DNA of 9,746 nucleotides from contig CAYLOC010000129.1 of assembly GCA_964385195.1 (NCBI GenBank), positions 1 to 9,746 on the forward strand, read 5' to 3'. Each line of letters opens with the position of its first letter. Positions within the stretch are counted from its first letter, which is position 1. Made by a program: the position numbers and the translations under genes. The DNA comes from CAYLOC01 sp964385195 (GTDB lineage: Bacteria; Actinomycetota; Actinomycetes; Propionibacteriales; Nocardioidaceae). Of this stretch, positions 1 through 7,121 are shown in pieces. The notes beneath the pieces are model-generated. The model searched no databases and was not told the origin of the DNA. It saw nothing but the letters and a program-made list of their open reading frames with translations.

Positions 1-2998
1 GGGCGATGTCCTCGATGGAGTAGATGTCGTGGTGCGGTGGCGGGGAGATCAGGCCGACGCCGGGGGTGGAGTGCCGGGTGTCGGCGATCCACGGGTACAC
101 CTTGTGCCCGGGCAGCTGGCCGCCCTCCCCCGGCTTGGCTCCCTGGGCCATCTTGATCTGCAGGTCGTCGGCGCTGGTGAGGTACTCGGCGGTGACGCCG
201 AACCGGCCGGAGGCCACCTGCTTGATCGCCGACCGGCGCTCCGGGTCGTGCAGCCGCGCACGGTCCTCCCCACCCTCTCCGGTGTTGGACCGCGCGTGCA
301 GCCGGTTCATGGCAATGGCCAGCGTCTCGTGTGCCTCGGCGCTGATCGACCCGTAGGACATGGCGCCGGTGGAGAACCGCCGGACGATCTCGCTGACCGG
401 CTCCACCTCCTCCAGGGGCACCGGCTCCCGGTCACCGGCGAGGTCCAACAGTCCCCGCACGGTCACCAGGTCCCGGGACTGCTCGTTGACCAGACTCGTG
501 TACCTGCCGAACACGTCGTAGCGGCCCGACGCGGTGGCGTGTTGGAGCCGGAACACGGTCTCGGGGTTGAACAGGTGCGGCGGGCCGGTGCGCCGCCACT
601 GGTACTCGCCACCGGTCTCCAGGAGCCGTCGCGCCGGTGGGATGCCGCTGGCCGGGTACGCCCGTCGGTGCCGCCGGGCCACGTCCTCGGCGAGCACGTC
701 CAGGCCGACTCCCCCGACCCGCGACGTGGTGCCGGTGAAGTACGGCTCGATCACGTCCGGGCCCAGCCCTACTGCCTCGAAGATCTGGGCGCCGATGTAG
801 GAGGCGATGGTGGAGACGCCCATCTTGCTCATCACCTTCAACACGCCCTTGCCCAGGGCGTGCACGAGGTTGTGCACCGCGTCGGCGGGGTCGACGTCGC
901 GGACCAGGACACCGCGGCGGGCGAGGTCCTCCGCGGTCTCCATCGCCAGGTAGGGGTTGACCGCGGCGGCTCCGTACCCCAGCAGCAGCGCGACGTGGTG
1001 CACCTCCCGCACGTCGCCGGACTCGACCACCAGCCCGACCTGGGTCCGGGTCTTCTCCCGGACCAGGTGGTGGTGGACCGCTGCGGTGAGCAGCAGGGAG
1101 GGGACGGGAGCACGGTCAGCGGTGGCGTCGCGGTCGGACAGCACGATGATCCGCGCGCCGGCGTCGATCGCCGCAGAGACGTCGGCGCAGATCTCGTCCA
1201 GCCGGCGCCGCAGCGAGGCACCGCCCCCGGCCACGGCATACAGGCCGCGGACGACGTGCGCGGCGTAGCCCGGCATGTCGCCGTCGTCGTTGATGTGGAT
1301 GATCTTGGCCAGCTGGTCGTTGTCGATCACCGGGAACGGTACGACGACCTGGCGGCAGGACGCGGGCACCGGCTCCAGCAGGTTGCCCTCCGGGCCGAGC
1401 ATGCTGGTCAGCGACGTCACGAGCTCTTCCCGGATGGCGTCCAGCGGCGGGTTCGTGACCTGGGCGAACATCTGGGTGAAGTAGTCGAACAGCAACCGTG
1501 GCCGGTCCGAGAGCACCGCGAGCGGGGTGTCGCTGCCCATCGACCCGATCGGCTCGGCGCCGGCGGCGGCCATCGGCGCCAGCAGCACCCGCAGTTCCTC
1601 CTCGGTGTAGCCGAACTGCTGTTGCCGCCGCGTCACCGACCGGTGGGTGTGGATGACGTGCTCCCGGGCCGGCAGGTCCTCCAGCGCGATGACCCCGGCA
1701 TGCAGCCACTCGTCGTAGGGGTGCTCGGCGGCCAGCGTGGCCTTGATCTCCTCGTCCTCCACCACCCGGTGCTCGTCGAGGTCAACGAGGAACATCCGGC
1801 CCGGCTGGAGGCGCCCCTTGCGCAACACCGTTGCCGGGTCCGGGTCCCAGGCCCCGCTCTCGGAGGCGAGCACGACCAGCCCGTCGTCGGTGACGCAGTA
1901 CCGCGAGGGGCGCAGGCCGTTGCGGTCCAGGCAGGCACCGATCCGGGTGCCGTCGCTGAACACGACGCACGCCGGCCCGTCCCACGGCTCCATCAGCGCC
2001 GCGTGGAACGCGTAGAACGCGCGTCGTGCGGGGTCCATCTCGTCGTGGCGCTCCCACGGCTCCGGCAGCATCATCAACACCGCATGCGGCAGCGACCTGC
2101 CCGCCAGGTGCAGCAGCTCCAGGACCTCGTCGAACGACGCGGAGTCCGAGGCGCCCTCGGTGCACACCGGATACAACCGGGTCAGGTCACCGGGGATGAC
2201 GGCGCTGTGCAGCAGCGCCTCCCGTGCACGCATGAAGTTGCGGTTCCCCTGCACGGTGTTGATCTCACCGTTGTGTGCGACGAACCGGTACGGGTGCGCA
2301 CGCGGCCAGGACGGGAACGTGTTGGTACTGAACCGGGAGTGCACCACCGCCATCGCCGACGCCAGGCGCGGGTCCCGCAGGTCGGGGTAGAACCTGTCCA
2401 GCTGCGCGGTGGTGAGCATGCCCTTGTAGACCAGGGTCCGTGCCGACAGCGACGGGAAGTACGCGTCGGTGTCGTGTTCGGCGCGCTTGCGCAGGCAGAA
2501 CGCCTTGCGGTCCAGCCCCAGCCCTTTCTCCCCCGACCTCGTGCTGACGAACAACTGGGCGAACGTCGGCATGCACTCGCGTGCGGTGGCGCCGAGCATC
2601 ATGGCGTCGACGGGCACGTCGCGCCAGCCGAGGACGTGCAGGTCCTCTGCGGCGGCAAGGTCCTCGATCTGTTGTCTGGTCTTGGCCACACGCTCGGGAT
2701 CGCCGGGGAGGAAGGCCGTCCCGACGGCGTACGTCGAGGGCTCAGGGAGCGTGAAGTCGCAGGTCTCTCGCAGGAACCGGTCCGGCACCTGCAGCAGGAT
2801 CCCGGCGCCGTCCCCGGAGTTGGGCTCGGCGCCGGAGGCGCCGCGATGGTCGAGGTTCTGGAGAACGGTGAGCGCTTTGGCGATGATGTCGTGGGACGGG
2901 TCACCACTCAGGGTGGCCACGAACCCGACACCGCAGGCGTCGTGTTCGTAGGCAGGGTCGTACAGCCCGCGCTCGGCGCTGCTGGGCCATCTGTCCAT
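1..2998 (-). CDS. gltB: Glutamate synthase large subunit, C-terminus off the left edge
   Basis: Large (alpha) subunit of NADPH-type glutamate synthase, a cytoplasmic enzyme that makes two glutamates from glutamine and 2-oxoglutarate. About 999 residues are visible of roughly 1500 usual for the family. The N-terminus reads YEHDACGVGF; Cys22 is the class II glutamine amidotransferase nucleophile, exposed in this family by removal of a short propeptide. Further amidotransferase signatures follow (HSRFSTNTFPSWPRAHP, HNGEINTVQGN, DRNGLRPSRY). The FMN/synthase domain begins with FSTGAMSYGSIS near residue 877, then SNTGEGGED near 904 and KPGEGGQLPGHK from 955. The 3Fe-4S cysteines lie beyond the edge. 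The ATG at 2998 is preceded by GGGAGG (3003-3008), four bases away. A small-subunit gene gltD would be expected further left (inference). A 105-bp gap and a candidate promoter separate it from lgt. Confidence 0.97.
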   Translation of the reverse strand, partial: MDRWPSSAERGLYDPAYEHDACGVGFVATLSGDPSHDIIAKALTVLQNLDHRGASGAEPNSGDGAGILLQVPDRFLRETCDFTLPEPSTYAVGTAFLPGDPERVAKTRQQIEDLAAAEDLHVLGWRDVPVDAMMLGATARECMPTFAQLFVSTRSGEKGLGLDRKAFCLRKRAEHDTDAYFPSLSARTLVYKGMLTTAQLDRFYPDLRDPRLASAMAVVHSRFSTNTFPSWPRAHPYRFVAHNGEINTVQGNRNFMRAREALLHSAVIPGDLTRLYPVCTEGASDSASFDEVLELLHLAGRSLPHAVLMMLPEPWERHDEMDPARRAFYAFHAALMEPWDGPACVVFSDGTRIGACLDRNGLRPSRYCVTDDGLVVLASESGAWDPDPATVLRKGRLQPGRMFLVDLDEHRVVEDEEIKATLAAEHPYDEWLHAGVIALEDLPAREHVIHTHRSVTRRQQQFGYTEEELRVLLAPMAAAGAEPIGSMGSDTPLAVLSDRPRLLFDYFTQMFAQVTNPPLDAIREELVTSLTSMLGPEGNLLEPVPASCRQVVVPFPVIDNDQLAKIIHINDDGDMPGYAAHVVRGLYAVAGGGASLRRRLDEICADVSAAIDAGARIIVLSDRDATADRAPVPSLLLTAAVHHHLVREKTRTQVGLVVESGDVREVHHVALLLGYGAAAVNPYLAMETAEDLARRGVLVRDVDPADAVHNLVHALGKGVLKVMSKMGVSTIASYIGAQIFEAVGLGPDVIEPYFTGTTSRVGGVGLDVLAEDVARRHRRAYPASGIPPARRLLETGGEYQWRRTGPPHLFNPETVFRLQHATASGRYDVFGRYTSLVNEQSRDLVTVRGLLDLAGDREPVPLEEVEPVSEIVRRFSTGAMSYGSISAEAHETLAIAMNRLHARSNTGEGGEDRARLHDPERRSAIKQVASGRFGVTAEYLTSADDLQIKMAQGAKPGEGGQLPGHKVYPWIADTRHSTPGVGLISPPPHHDIYSIEDIA

Positions 2999-3002
2999 CG
3001 GG

Positions 3003-3057
3003 CCTCCCGTGGTGGTCCGGGTTGACCGAGACTAACCGAGGTCCGGGACCCTGTCTG
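3003..3057 (-). promoter_or_regulatory. Candidate gltB promoter and ribosome binding site
   Basis: The 105-bp gap between lgt and gltB holds a plausible sigma-70-type promoter on the minus strand: CAGACA at 3052-3057 (4 of 6 matches to TTGACA), a 17-bp spacer, and TAGTCT at 3029-3034 as the -10 element. Transcription would start near 3022, giving a leader of about 25 nt that contains the Shine-Dalgarno GGGAGG (3003-3008). No clear terminator was seen after lgt, so read-through from upstream may also feed gltB. The -10 match is only moderate and this call rests on spacing plus position. Confidence 0.35.
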
Positions 3058-3103
3058 CACGGCTGTTCACGATGTGGACCGCCGGTGCCCGCGGCCGGAC
3101 GGG

Positions 3104-4257
3104 CTACGGCGGGGTGTCGCGCGGCTCCGGCCCCGCGCGCGCCTCGGGGTCGCTGCCGGGATCCGCACCCGCGGACCCCTCGTCCGCGTTCGGGCCGGGC
3201 TCATCGGTGGAGCTCTCCGTCGCGGCGCTCTCCGGCACTGCGCTCTCCGGCACTGCGCTCTCCGNNNNNNNNNNNNNNNNNNNNNNNNNNNNNNNNNNNN
3301 NNNNNNNNNNNNNNNNNNNNNNNNNNNNNNNNNNNNNNNNNNNNNNNNNNNNNNNNNNNNNNNNGCGCTCTCCGGCACTGCGCTCTCCGGCACTGCGCTC
3401 TCCGCCGCACCCTGCTCCGCCAGGGATCCGCGTGGGGGCTCTTGTACGACGATCTCCCGGCCCGGGTGCCGGAACCCGACGATCACGAAGTACAGCAGGG
3501 AAGCGCTGAACAGCAGGATCGATGTCCAGTCGTTCAGGCGCAGGCCGAAGAAGTGGTTCGCGGTGTCGATCCGCATGTACTCGATCCAGCCGCGCCCGAC
3601 GGTGTAGGTCATGACGTACAGAGCGAACGCCCGGCCATGACCCAGCCGGAACTTGCGGTCCACCCACACCACGAGCCCCGCGGTGCCGAGGTCCCACAGA
3701 CACTCGTACAAGAACGTCGGATGGAACGTGTCGTACTGGCCGTAGCCGGGGACCCGGTTCGCCGGGTCGATCTCCAGCCCCCACGGCAGGTTGGTCGGCC
3801 GGCCGTAGAGCTCCTGGTTGAAGTAGTTCCCCCACCGTCCGATCCCCTGTGCGATCACGATGGCTGGTGCGAGGGCGTCGGCCAGCGCGGTGAACCGGAT
3901 GCCGTACCGGCGACACCCGATGTAGGCACCGAGCGCACCGAGCGCCACCGCGCCCCAGATCCCCAGTCCGCCGCGCCAGATGTAGAACGCGGCCCACGGG
4001 TTCTCCCCCGCCTCGAAGTACAGCTCAGGGTCGGTGATCACGTGGTACAGCCGGGCTCCGACCAGTCCGAACGGCACCGCCCAGATCGCGACGTCACCGA
4101 TGGCGCCGGGACGGCCGCCCCGCTGCCGCCACCGCCGGTCGCCGTACCAGATCGCGATGACGACGCCGAGGAGGATGCACAGCGCGTACGCCCGGATCGG
4201 GATCGGGCCGAGGTACCACACCGCCTGCGGCGGGCTCGGGATCGACGCGAGAGTCAC
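3104..4257 (-). CDS. lgt: Prolipoprotein diacylglyceryl transferase with ESAVP-repeat tail (assembly gap inside)
   Basis: Polytopic membrane enzyme that moves diacylglycerol from phosphatidylglycerol to the lipobox cysteine of prolipoproteins. The Lgt signature is clear: GRWGNYFNQELYGRPT at residues 140-155, then FHPTFLYE (178-185) and GRGWIEYMR (221-229). About seven hydrophobic segments fit the family fold. The core ends near residue 265, followed by a hydrophilic acidic tail. The tail holds a 15-bp repeat coding ESAVP, is cut by 100 N, and ends ATESSTDEPGPNADEG... with TAG at 3104-3106. The start is the GTG at 4257, which overlaps the SCO1 stop as GTGA. The 1154-nt span is not a multiple of three because the gap is a placeholder. 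The correct C-terminal frame is the one that continues ESAVP after the gap; the other frame gives an Arg-rich nonsense end at 3067. The residue aligned to E. coli His103 appears to be Trp101. Confidence 0.95.
3210..3409 (-). repeat. 15-bp in-frame tandem repeat in lgt, interrupted by gap
   Basis: On the plus strand the unit is GCGCTCTCCGGCACT. Visible copies are 3225-3239, 3240-3254 and a partial copy at 3255-3264 left of the gap; 3365-3379, 3380-3394 and a diverging copy at 3395-3409 right of it. A degenerate copy sits at 3210-3224. On the coding strand it encodes the pentapeptide ESAVP. Diverged copies at both ends with perfect copies inside are typical of a slippage-expanded array. The left flank stops 10 bases into a unit and the right flank begins at unit position 1, so a perfect array needs a gap of 5 modulo 15 bases. 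The total copy number is unknown. Confidence 0.95.
3265..3364. other. Assembly gap, exactly 100 N
   Basis: One hundred undetermined bases inside the lgt tandem repeat. The round length is the usual placeholder for a gap of unknown size. It is not compatible with an unbroken 15-bp array (100 leaves 10 modulo 15, while 5 is needed) and it shifts the lgt reading frame. Confidence 0.97.
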
Positions 4258-4913
4258 TGCTTCGCGAGTTTCTCGATGTCGGCGGCCATCTCCTCCACCG
4301 GCGTGTGCAGGGTCCAGAAGACCGGGGCACGGTCGCCGCGGAACCCGATCACCTGGGTACTGTGCCCCACGTCGTAACCGCCGCTGGGCAGCCGCTGCTT
4401 GCCGCTGACCGCGACCCCGAGGTCCCGCGCGGTCTTCTTGATCGTGCCGAGGTTCCCGGTCAGTCCGACGTAGCCGCTGTCGTACCGGTCCAGGTACTGC
4501 CGCAGCACCGGCTGGGTGTCGCGTCCGGGATCGGTGGTGATGAACAACAGCTGGACCTTGTCGCGGACCCCCTTCGGAAGGTGGTGGAGGGCGGCGGTGG
4601 TGTCGCTCATCACCAGCGGGCACTCGTCGGGGCAGTGGGTGTAGCCGAAGAACACCAGGGTCACCGGGGTGGTGGTGTCCCGCCGGAGGTTGAACCCATC
4701 CCCGTGGGTGTCGGTGAGCGTCACGTCGGGCATCGTGTACGGCTTGGCCGGCTCGGTGCCCTCGAACGCGGTGTTGTCCTGGACGTTCGAGACGATGACC
4801 CCTGCTGGGTTGTCCGGCTGTGTCGCGGCGTCGCTGTCACCGCCGCAGCCGCTGCTCATCGCGACGGCGGCCACGGCGGCCGAGGCAGCGAACAACGCGG
4901 CGAGGCGGGGCAT
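4254..4913 (-). CDS. SCO1/SenC family copper chaperone lipoprotein
   Basis: A 219-residue thioredoxin-fold protein of the SCO1/SenC family, known for delivering copper to the CuA site of cytochrome c oxidase. Residues 1-22 form a signal peptide with a lipobox-like MSSGC, so Cys23 is the predicted lipidated residue, placing the protein on the outer face of the membrane. The copper ligands are present: CPDEC (Cys94, Cys98) and His184 in DVGHSTQVI. The TTDPGRDTQPVLRQYL stretch (126-141) is typical of the family. The ATG at 4913 has GAGAGG (4919-4924) five bases upstream. The stop overlaps the lgt GTG by four bases, coupling a lipoprotein to the enzyme that lipidates it. The gene sits between trpA and lgt, which are adjacent in Mycobacterium tuberculosis. 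No oxidase gene is in view, so the oxidase role is inferred from the family. Confidence 0.93.
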   Translation of the reverse strand: MPRLAALFAASAAVAAVAMSSGCGGDSDAATQPDNPAGVIVSNVQDNTAFEGTEPAKPYTMPDVTLTDTHGDGFNLRRDTTTPVTLVFFGYTHCPDECPLVMSDTTAALHHLPKGVRDKVQLLFITTDPGRDTQPVLRQYLDRYDSGYVGLTGNLGTIKKTARDLGVAVSGKQRLPSGGYDVGHSTQVIGFRGDRAPVFWTLHTPVEEMAADIEKLAKQ

Positions 4914-4948
4914 GTGGTCCTCTCTGCTCCGATGGTCGGTTCTGTCAT
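4856..4948 (-). other. Terminal mini-ORF of the 14-bp array, overlapping the SCO1 start
   Basis: The last repeat copy supplies ATG ACA GAA CCG as in the other units, but the sequence then leaves the repeat and stays open for 30 codons. It crosses the SCO1 Shine-Dalgarno and start codon in a different frame and ends in TGA at 4856-4858, within the SCO1 signal-peptide codons. The encoded peptide begins MTEPTIGAE and is Pro/Arg-rich towards its end, as expected for an out-of-frame reading. It has no recognisable product. If translated, its effect would be on SCO1 initiation rather than through its peptide. Confidence 0.25.
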
Positions 4949-5089
4949 CCCGGTTCTGTCATCCCGGTTCTGTCATCNNNNNNNNNNNNNNNNNNNNNNN
5001 NNNNNNNNNNNNNNNNNNNNNNNNNNNNNNNNNNNNNNNNNNNNNNNNNNNNNNNNNNNNNNNNNNNNNNNNNNNNNCGGTTCTGTCAT
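4937..5089 (-). repeat. 14-bp tandem array between trpA and SCO1, interrupted by gap
   Basis: The plus-strand unit is CGGTTCTGTCATCC, read on the transcribed strand as ATGACAGAACCGGG. Copies are at 4937-4950, 4951-4964 and 4965-4977 (cut by the gap), and one copy abuts trpA at 5078-5089. The trpA stop codon TGA (5086-5088) is part of the outermost copy. Each unit holds ATG and TGA arranged so that ATG-ACA-GAA-CCG-GGA-TGA ends in an ATGA overlap with the next ATG. Because 14 is one less than a multiple of three, this holds for every copy. The left flank ends at unit position 13 and the right flank begins at position 1, so a perfect array needs a gap of 1 modulo 14 bases. Apart from the array, 4914-4936 carries only the SCO1 ribosome binding site. 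Confidence 0.95.
4978..5077. other. Assembly gap, exactly 100 N
   Basis: Placeholder gap within the 14-bp array between trpA and SCO1. Its length (2 modulo 14) does not match an unbroken array (1 modulo 14), so the true distance between trpA and SCO1 and the number of repeats are unknown. A gene hidden inside the gap cannot be ruled out, but matching repeat flanks on both sides make a collapsed array the simpler reading. Confidence 0.97.
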
Positions 5090-5904
5090 CTCAACTGTTG
5101 CCGCTCCGGGGAAAGTTCCCCACGTACGCCGGCTGCCAGCTCCGCGCCGAGCGCTGCGAGGTCCCGCAGCCCCTGCTCCGGATCGGCGGCCTGTTGCCAG
5201 CACCGCAGGAAGGCGCTGCCGACGATCACCGCGTCGGCGTACCGGGCGGTCTCGGCCGCCTGGACCCCGGTGGACACGCCGATGCCGACCCCCACCGGGA
5301 GATCCGTGACGGCGCGAACCCGGGCGACCAGGTCCGGTGCGAGAGTGCTGGACTCGTCGCGGACCCCGGTGACACCCATCACGGCAGCGGCGTAGACGAA
5401 CCCCCGGCACGCTTCCACGGTACGACGCACGCGCGCGTCGGTGGAGGACGGCGCCACGAGGAACACCCGGTCCAGGTCGTGCCGCGCTGCGGCGGTCAGC
5501 CACTCCTCGCCCTCGTCGGGCAGCAGGTCCGGGGTGATGAGTCCGCTGCCGCCCGCTGCGGCGAGGTCGGACGCGAACCGGTCGACGCCGTATCTCTCGA
5601 CCGGGTTCCAGTAGGTCATCACCAGGGTCGGGACGAACGCCGCCACTTCCCCCACGACGTCGAGGACCTGGCGGGTGCGGACCCCCGCCTCCAGCGCACG
5701 GCCGGTGGCCTCCTGGATCACGGGGCCGTCCATGACCGGGTCGGAGTAGGGCAGGCCGATCTCCACCAGGTCCACCCCGGCATCGGTCAGGGACCGGGCG
5801 GCGCGGACCGTCATGGTCGTGTCCGGCAGCCCGGCGGGCAGATAGGCGACGAGTGCGGCGCGGCCGGCGGCACGGCAGGCGGCGAACGTGTCCGCGACGC
5901 TCAC
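5086..5904 (-). CDS. trpA: Tryptophan synthase alpha chain
   Basis: Alpha subunit of tryptophan synthase (272 residues, close to the usual 260-270), a TIM barrel that cleaves indole-3-glycerol phosphate to indole and glyceraldehyde 3-phosphate and channels indole to TrpB. The catalytic pair is visible in VEIGLPYSDPVMDGP: Glu48 and Asp59. YWNPVERYG, LLPDEGEEW and the phosphate-loop region VGVGIGVST also match the family. The start chosen is the GTG at 5904, overlapping the trpB stop as GTGA; the longer reading to an ATG at 5937 only adds an Arg-rich stretch inside trpB. The stop codon is embedded in the first copy of the 14-bp array and overlaps that copy's ATG as ATGA. Confidence 0.96.
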   Translation of the reverse strand: MSVADTFAACRAAGRAALVAYLPAGLPDTTMTVRAARSLTDAGVDLVEIGLPYSDPVMDGPVIQEATGRALEAGVRTRQVLDVVGEVAAFVPTLVMTYWNPVERYGVDRFASDLAAAGGSGLITPDLLPDEGEEWLTAAARHDLDRVFLVAPSSTDARVRRTVEACRGFVYAAAVMGVTGVRDESSTLAPDLVARVRAVTDLPVGVGIGVSTGVQAAETARYADAVIVGSAFLRCWQQAADPEQGLRDLAALGAELAAGVRGELSPERQQLR

Positions 5905-7121
5905 CGGGGGTCCTCGTCGGCGACCAACCCGAACCACCGCGCCGCGGTGTCCATGTCCTTGTCACCCCGGCCGGACAGGCTGATGACCACCACCGGGTCC
6001 GGCGGGAGGTCCGGCAGTATCCGGACGGCCCCGGCCAGTGCATGTGCGCTCTCGATCGCGGGGATGATGCCTTCGGTCCGGGTCAGCAACGCCATGGCGT
6101 CCATGGCTTCGGTGTCGGTCACCGGTTGGTACTGCGCCCGGCCGGTCTCGGCGAGCCACGCATGCTCCGGGCCGACCCCGGGGTAGTCCAACCCCGCCGA
6201 GATCGAGTGCGACTCCACGGTCTGGCCGTCCTCGTCCTGCAGCAGCTTCGACCGGGTCCCGTGCAGGACTCCCACCGAGCCGCCGGTGATCGTGGCCGCG
6301 TGGTGCCCGGTCTCCACCCCGGAGCCGCCGGCCTCGAAGCCGTACAGCGCCACGCCGTCGTCGCCGACGAAGCCGCTGAACATGCCGATGGCGTTCGACC
6401 CGCCGCCCACGCAGGCGCAGACGGCATCGGGCAGCCGACCGACCCGCGTCAGGGTCTGATCGCGTGCCTCGTCGCCGATGCCGCGGGTGAAGTCCCGGAC
6501 CAGCGCGGGGAACGGGTGCGGGCCGGCCGCCGTACCGAGCAGGTAGTGCGTGCTGTCGACGTGGGCGACCCAGTCGCGCAGGGCCTCGTTGATCGCGTCC
6601 TTCAACGTGCGGCTTCCCGTCGTCACCGGCACCACGTCGGCGCCGAGCATCCGCATCCGCGCGACGTTGAGCGATTGGCGCTCGGTGTCGACCGCGCCCA
6701 TGTAGACCACACACTCCAGCCCGAAGTAGGCGCATGCGGTGGCGGTCGCCACGCCGTGCTGCCCGGCTCCGGTCTCGGCGATGATCCGGGTCTTGCCCAT
6801 CCTGCGGGCCAGCAGTGCCTGCCCGAGGACGTTGCGGATCTTGTGCGCGCCGGTGTGGTTGAGGTCCTCCCGCTTCAGCAGCAGACGCGCACCGACCTGC
6901 GCCGACAGCCGGGTCGCGTCGTAGAGCAGGCTGGGCGTCCCGGCGTACTCCCGGAGCAGCTGGTCGAACTCGGCGGCGAACCCGGGGTCGGACCGCGCCG
7001 ACCGCCAGCAGTCCTCCAGCTCATCCAGCGGTGCCACCAGCGCCTCGGGGGTGAAGCGTCCGCCGAACCGGCCGAAGTGGCCGGTCGGGTCCGGCACCGT
7101 CATCGTGGCCGGCCAGGTCAT
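5901..7121 (-). CDS. trpB: Tryptophan synthase beta chain
   Basis: PLP-dependent beta subunit (406 residues, normal length) that joins indole and serine to give tryptophan, acting as an alpha2-beta2 complex with TrpA. The PLP lysine is Lys94 in LNHTGAHKIRN. Glu116 lies in ETGAGQHGVATA, the phosphate-binding loop is GGGSNA (239-244), and Ser383 in SLSGRGDKD contacts the pyridine nitrogen in known structures. The N-terminal GHFGRFGGRFTPEAL is typical of TrpB1-type enzymes. The ATG at 7121 overlaps the trpC stop as ATGA, which implies translational coupling. No defect was seen. Confidence 0.98.
   Translation of the reverse strand: MTWPATMTVPDPTGHFGRFGGRFTPEALVAPLDELEDCWRSARSDPGFAAEFDQLLREYAGTPSLLYDATRLSAQVGARLLLKREDLNHTGAHKIRNVLGQALLARRMGKTRIIAETGAGQHGVATATACAYFGLECVVYMGAVDTERQSLNVARMRMLGADVVPVTTGSRTLKDAINEALRDWVAHVDSTHYLLGTAAGPHPFPALVRDFTRGIGDEARDQTLTRVGRLPDAVCACVGGGSNAIGMFSGFVGDDGVALYGFEAGGSGVETGHHAATITGGSVGVLHGTRSKLLQDEDGQTVESHSISAGLDYPGVGPEHAWLAETGRAQYQPVTDTEAMDAMALLTRTEGIIPAIESAHALAGAVRILPDLPPDPVVVISLSGRGDKDMDTAARWFGLVADEDPR

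Noticed and set aside
29..3025. A 998-codon open frame on the plus strand opposite gltB
   Set aside because: It is the antisense shadow of a high-GC gene. gltB on the minus strand carries all family motifs, and the plus-strand translation is Val/Arg/Gly-rich with no recognisable domain.
3067..3264. Arg-rich C-terminus of Lgt read straight through the 100 N
   Set aside because: The frame after the gap abandons the ESAVP repeat only because the placeholder has the wrong length; the repeat frame ends cleanly at 3104.
4937..5090. The 14-bp array as a CRISPR or replication iteron array
   Set aside because: Units are directly adjacent with no spacers, and no cas, rep or AT-rich region is near; a plain tandem repeat fits.
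5905..5937. Longer TrpA start at the ATG at 5937
   Set aside because: It would add an Arg-rich stretch lying within trpB; the GTG at 5904 gives the usual N-terminus and the GTGA overlap seen elsewhere here.
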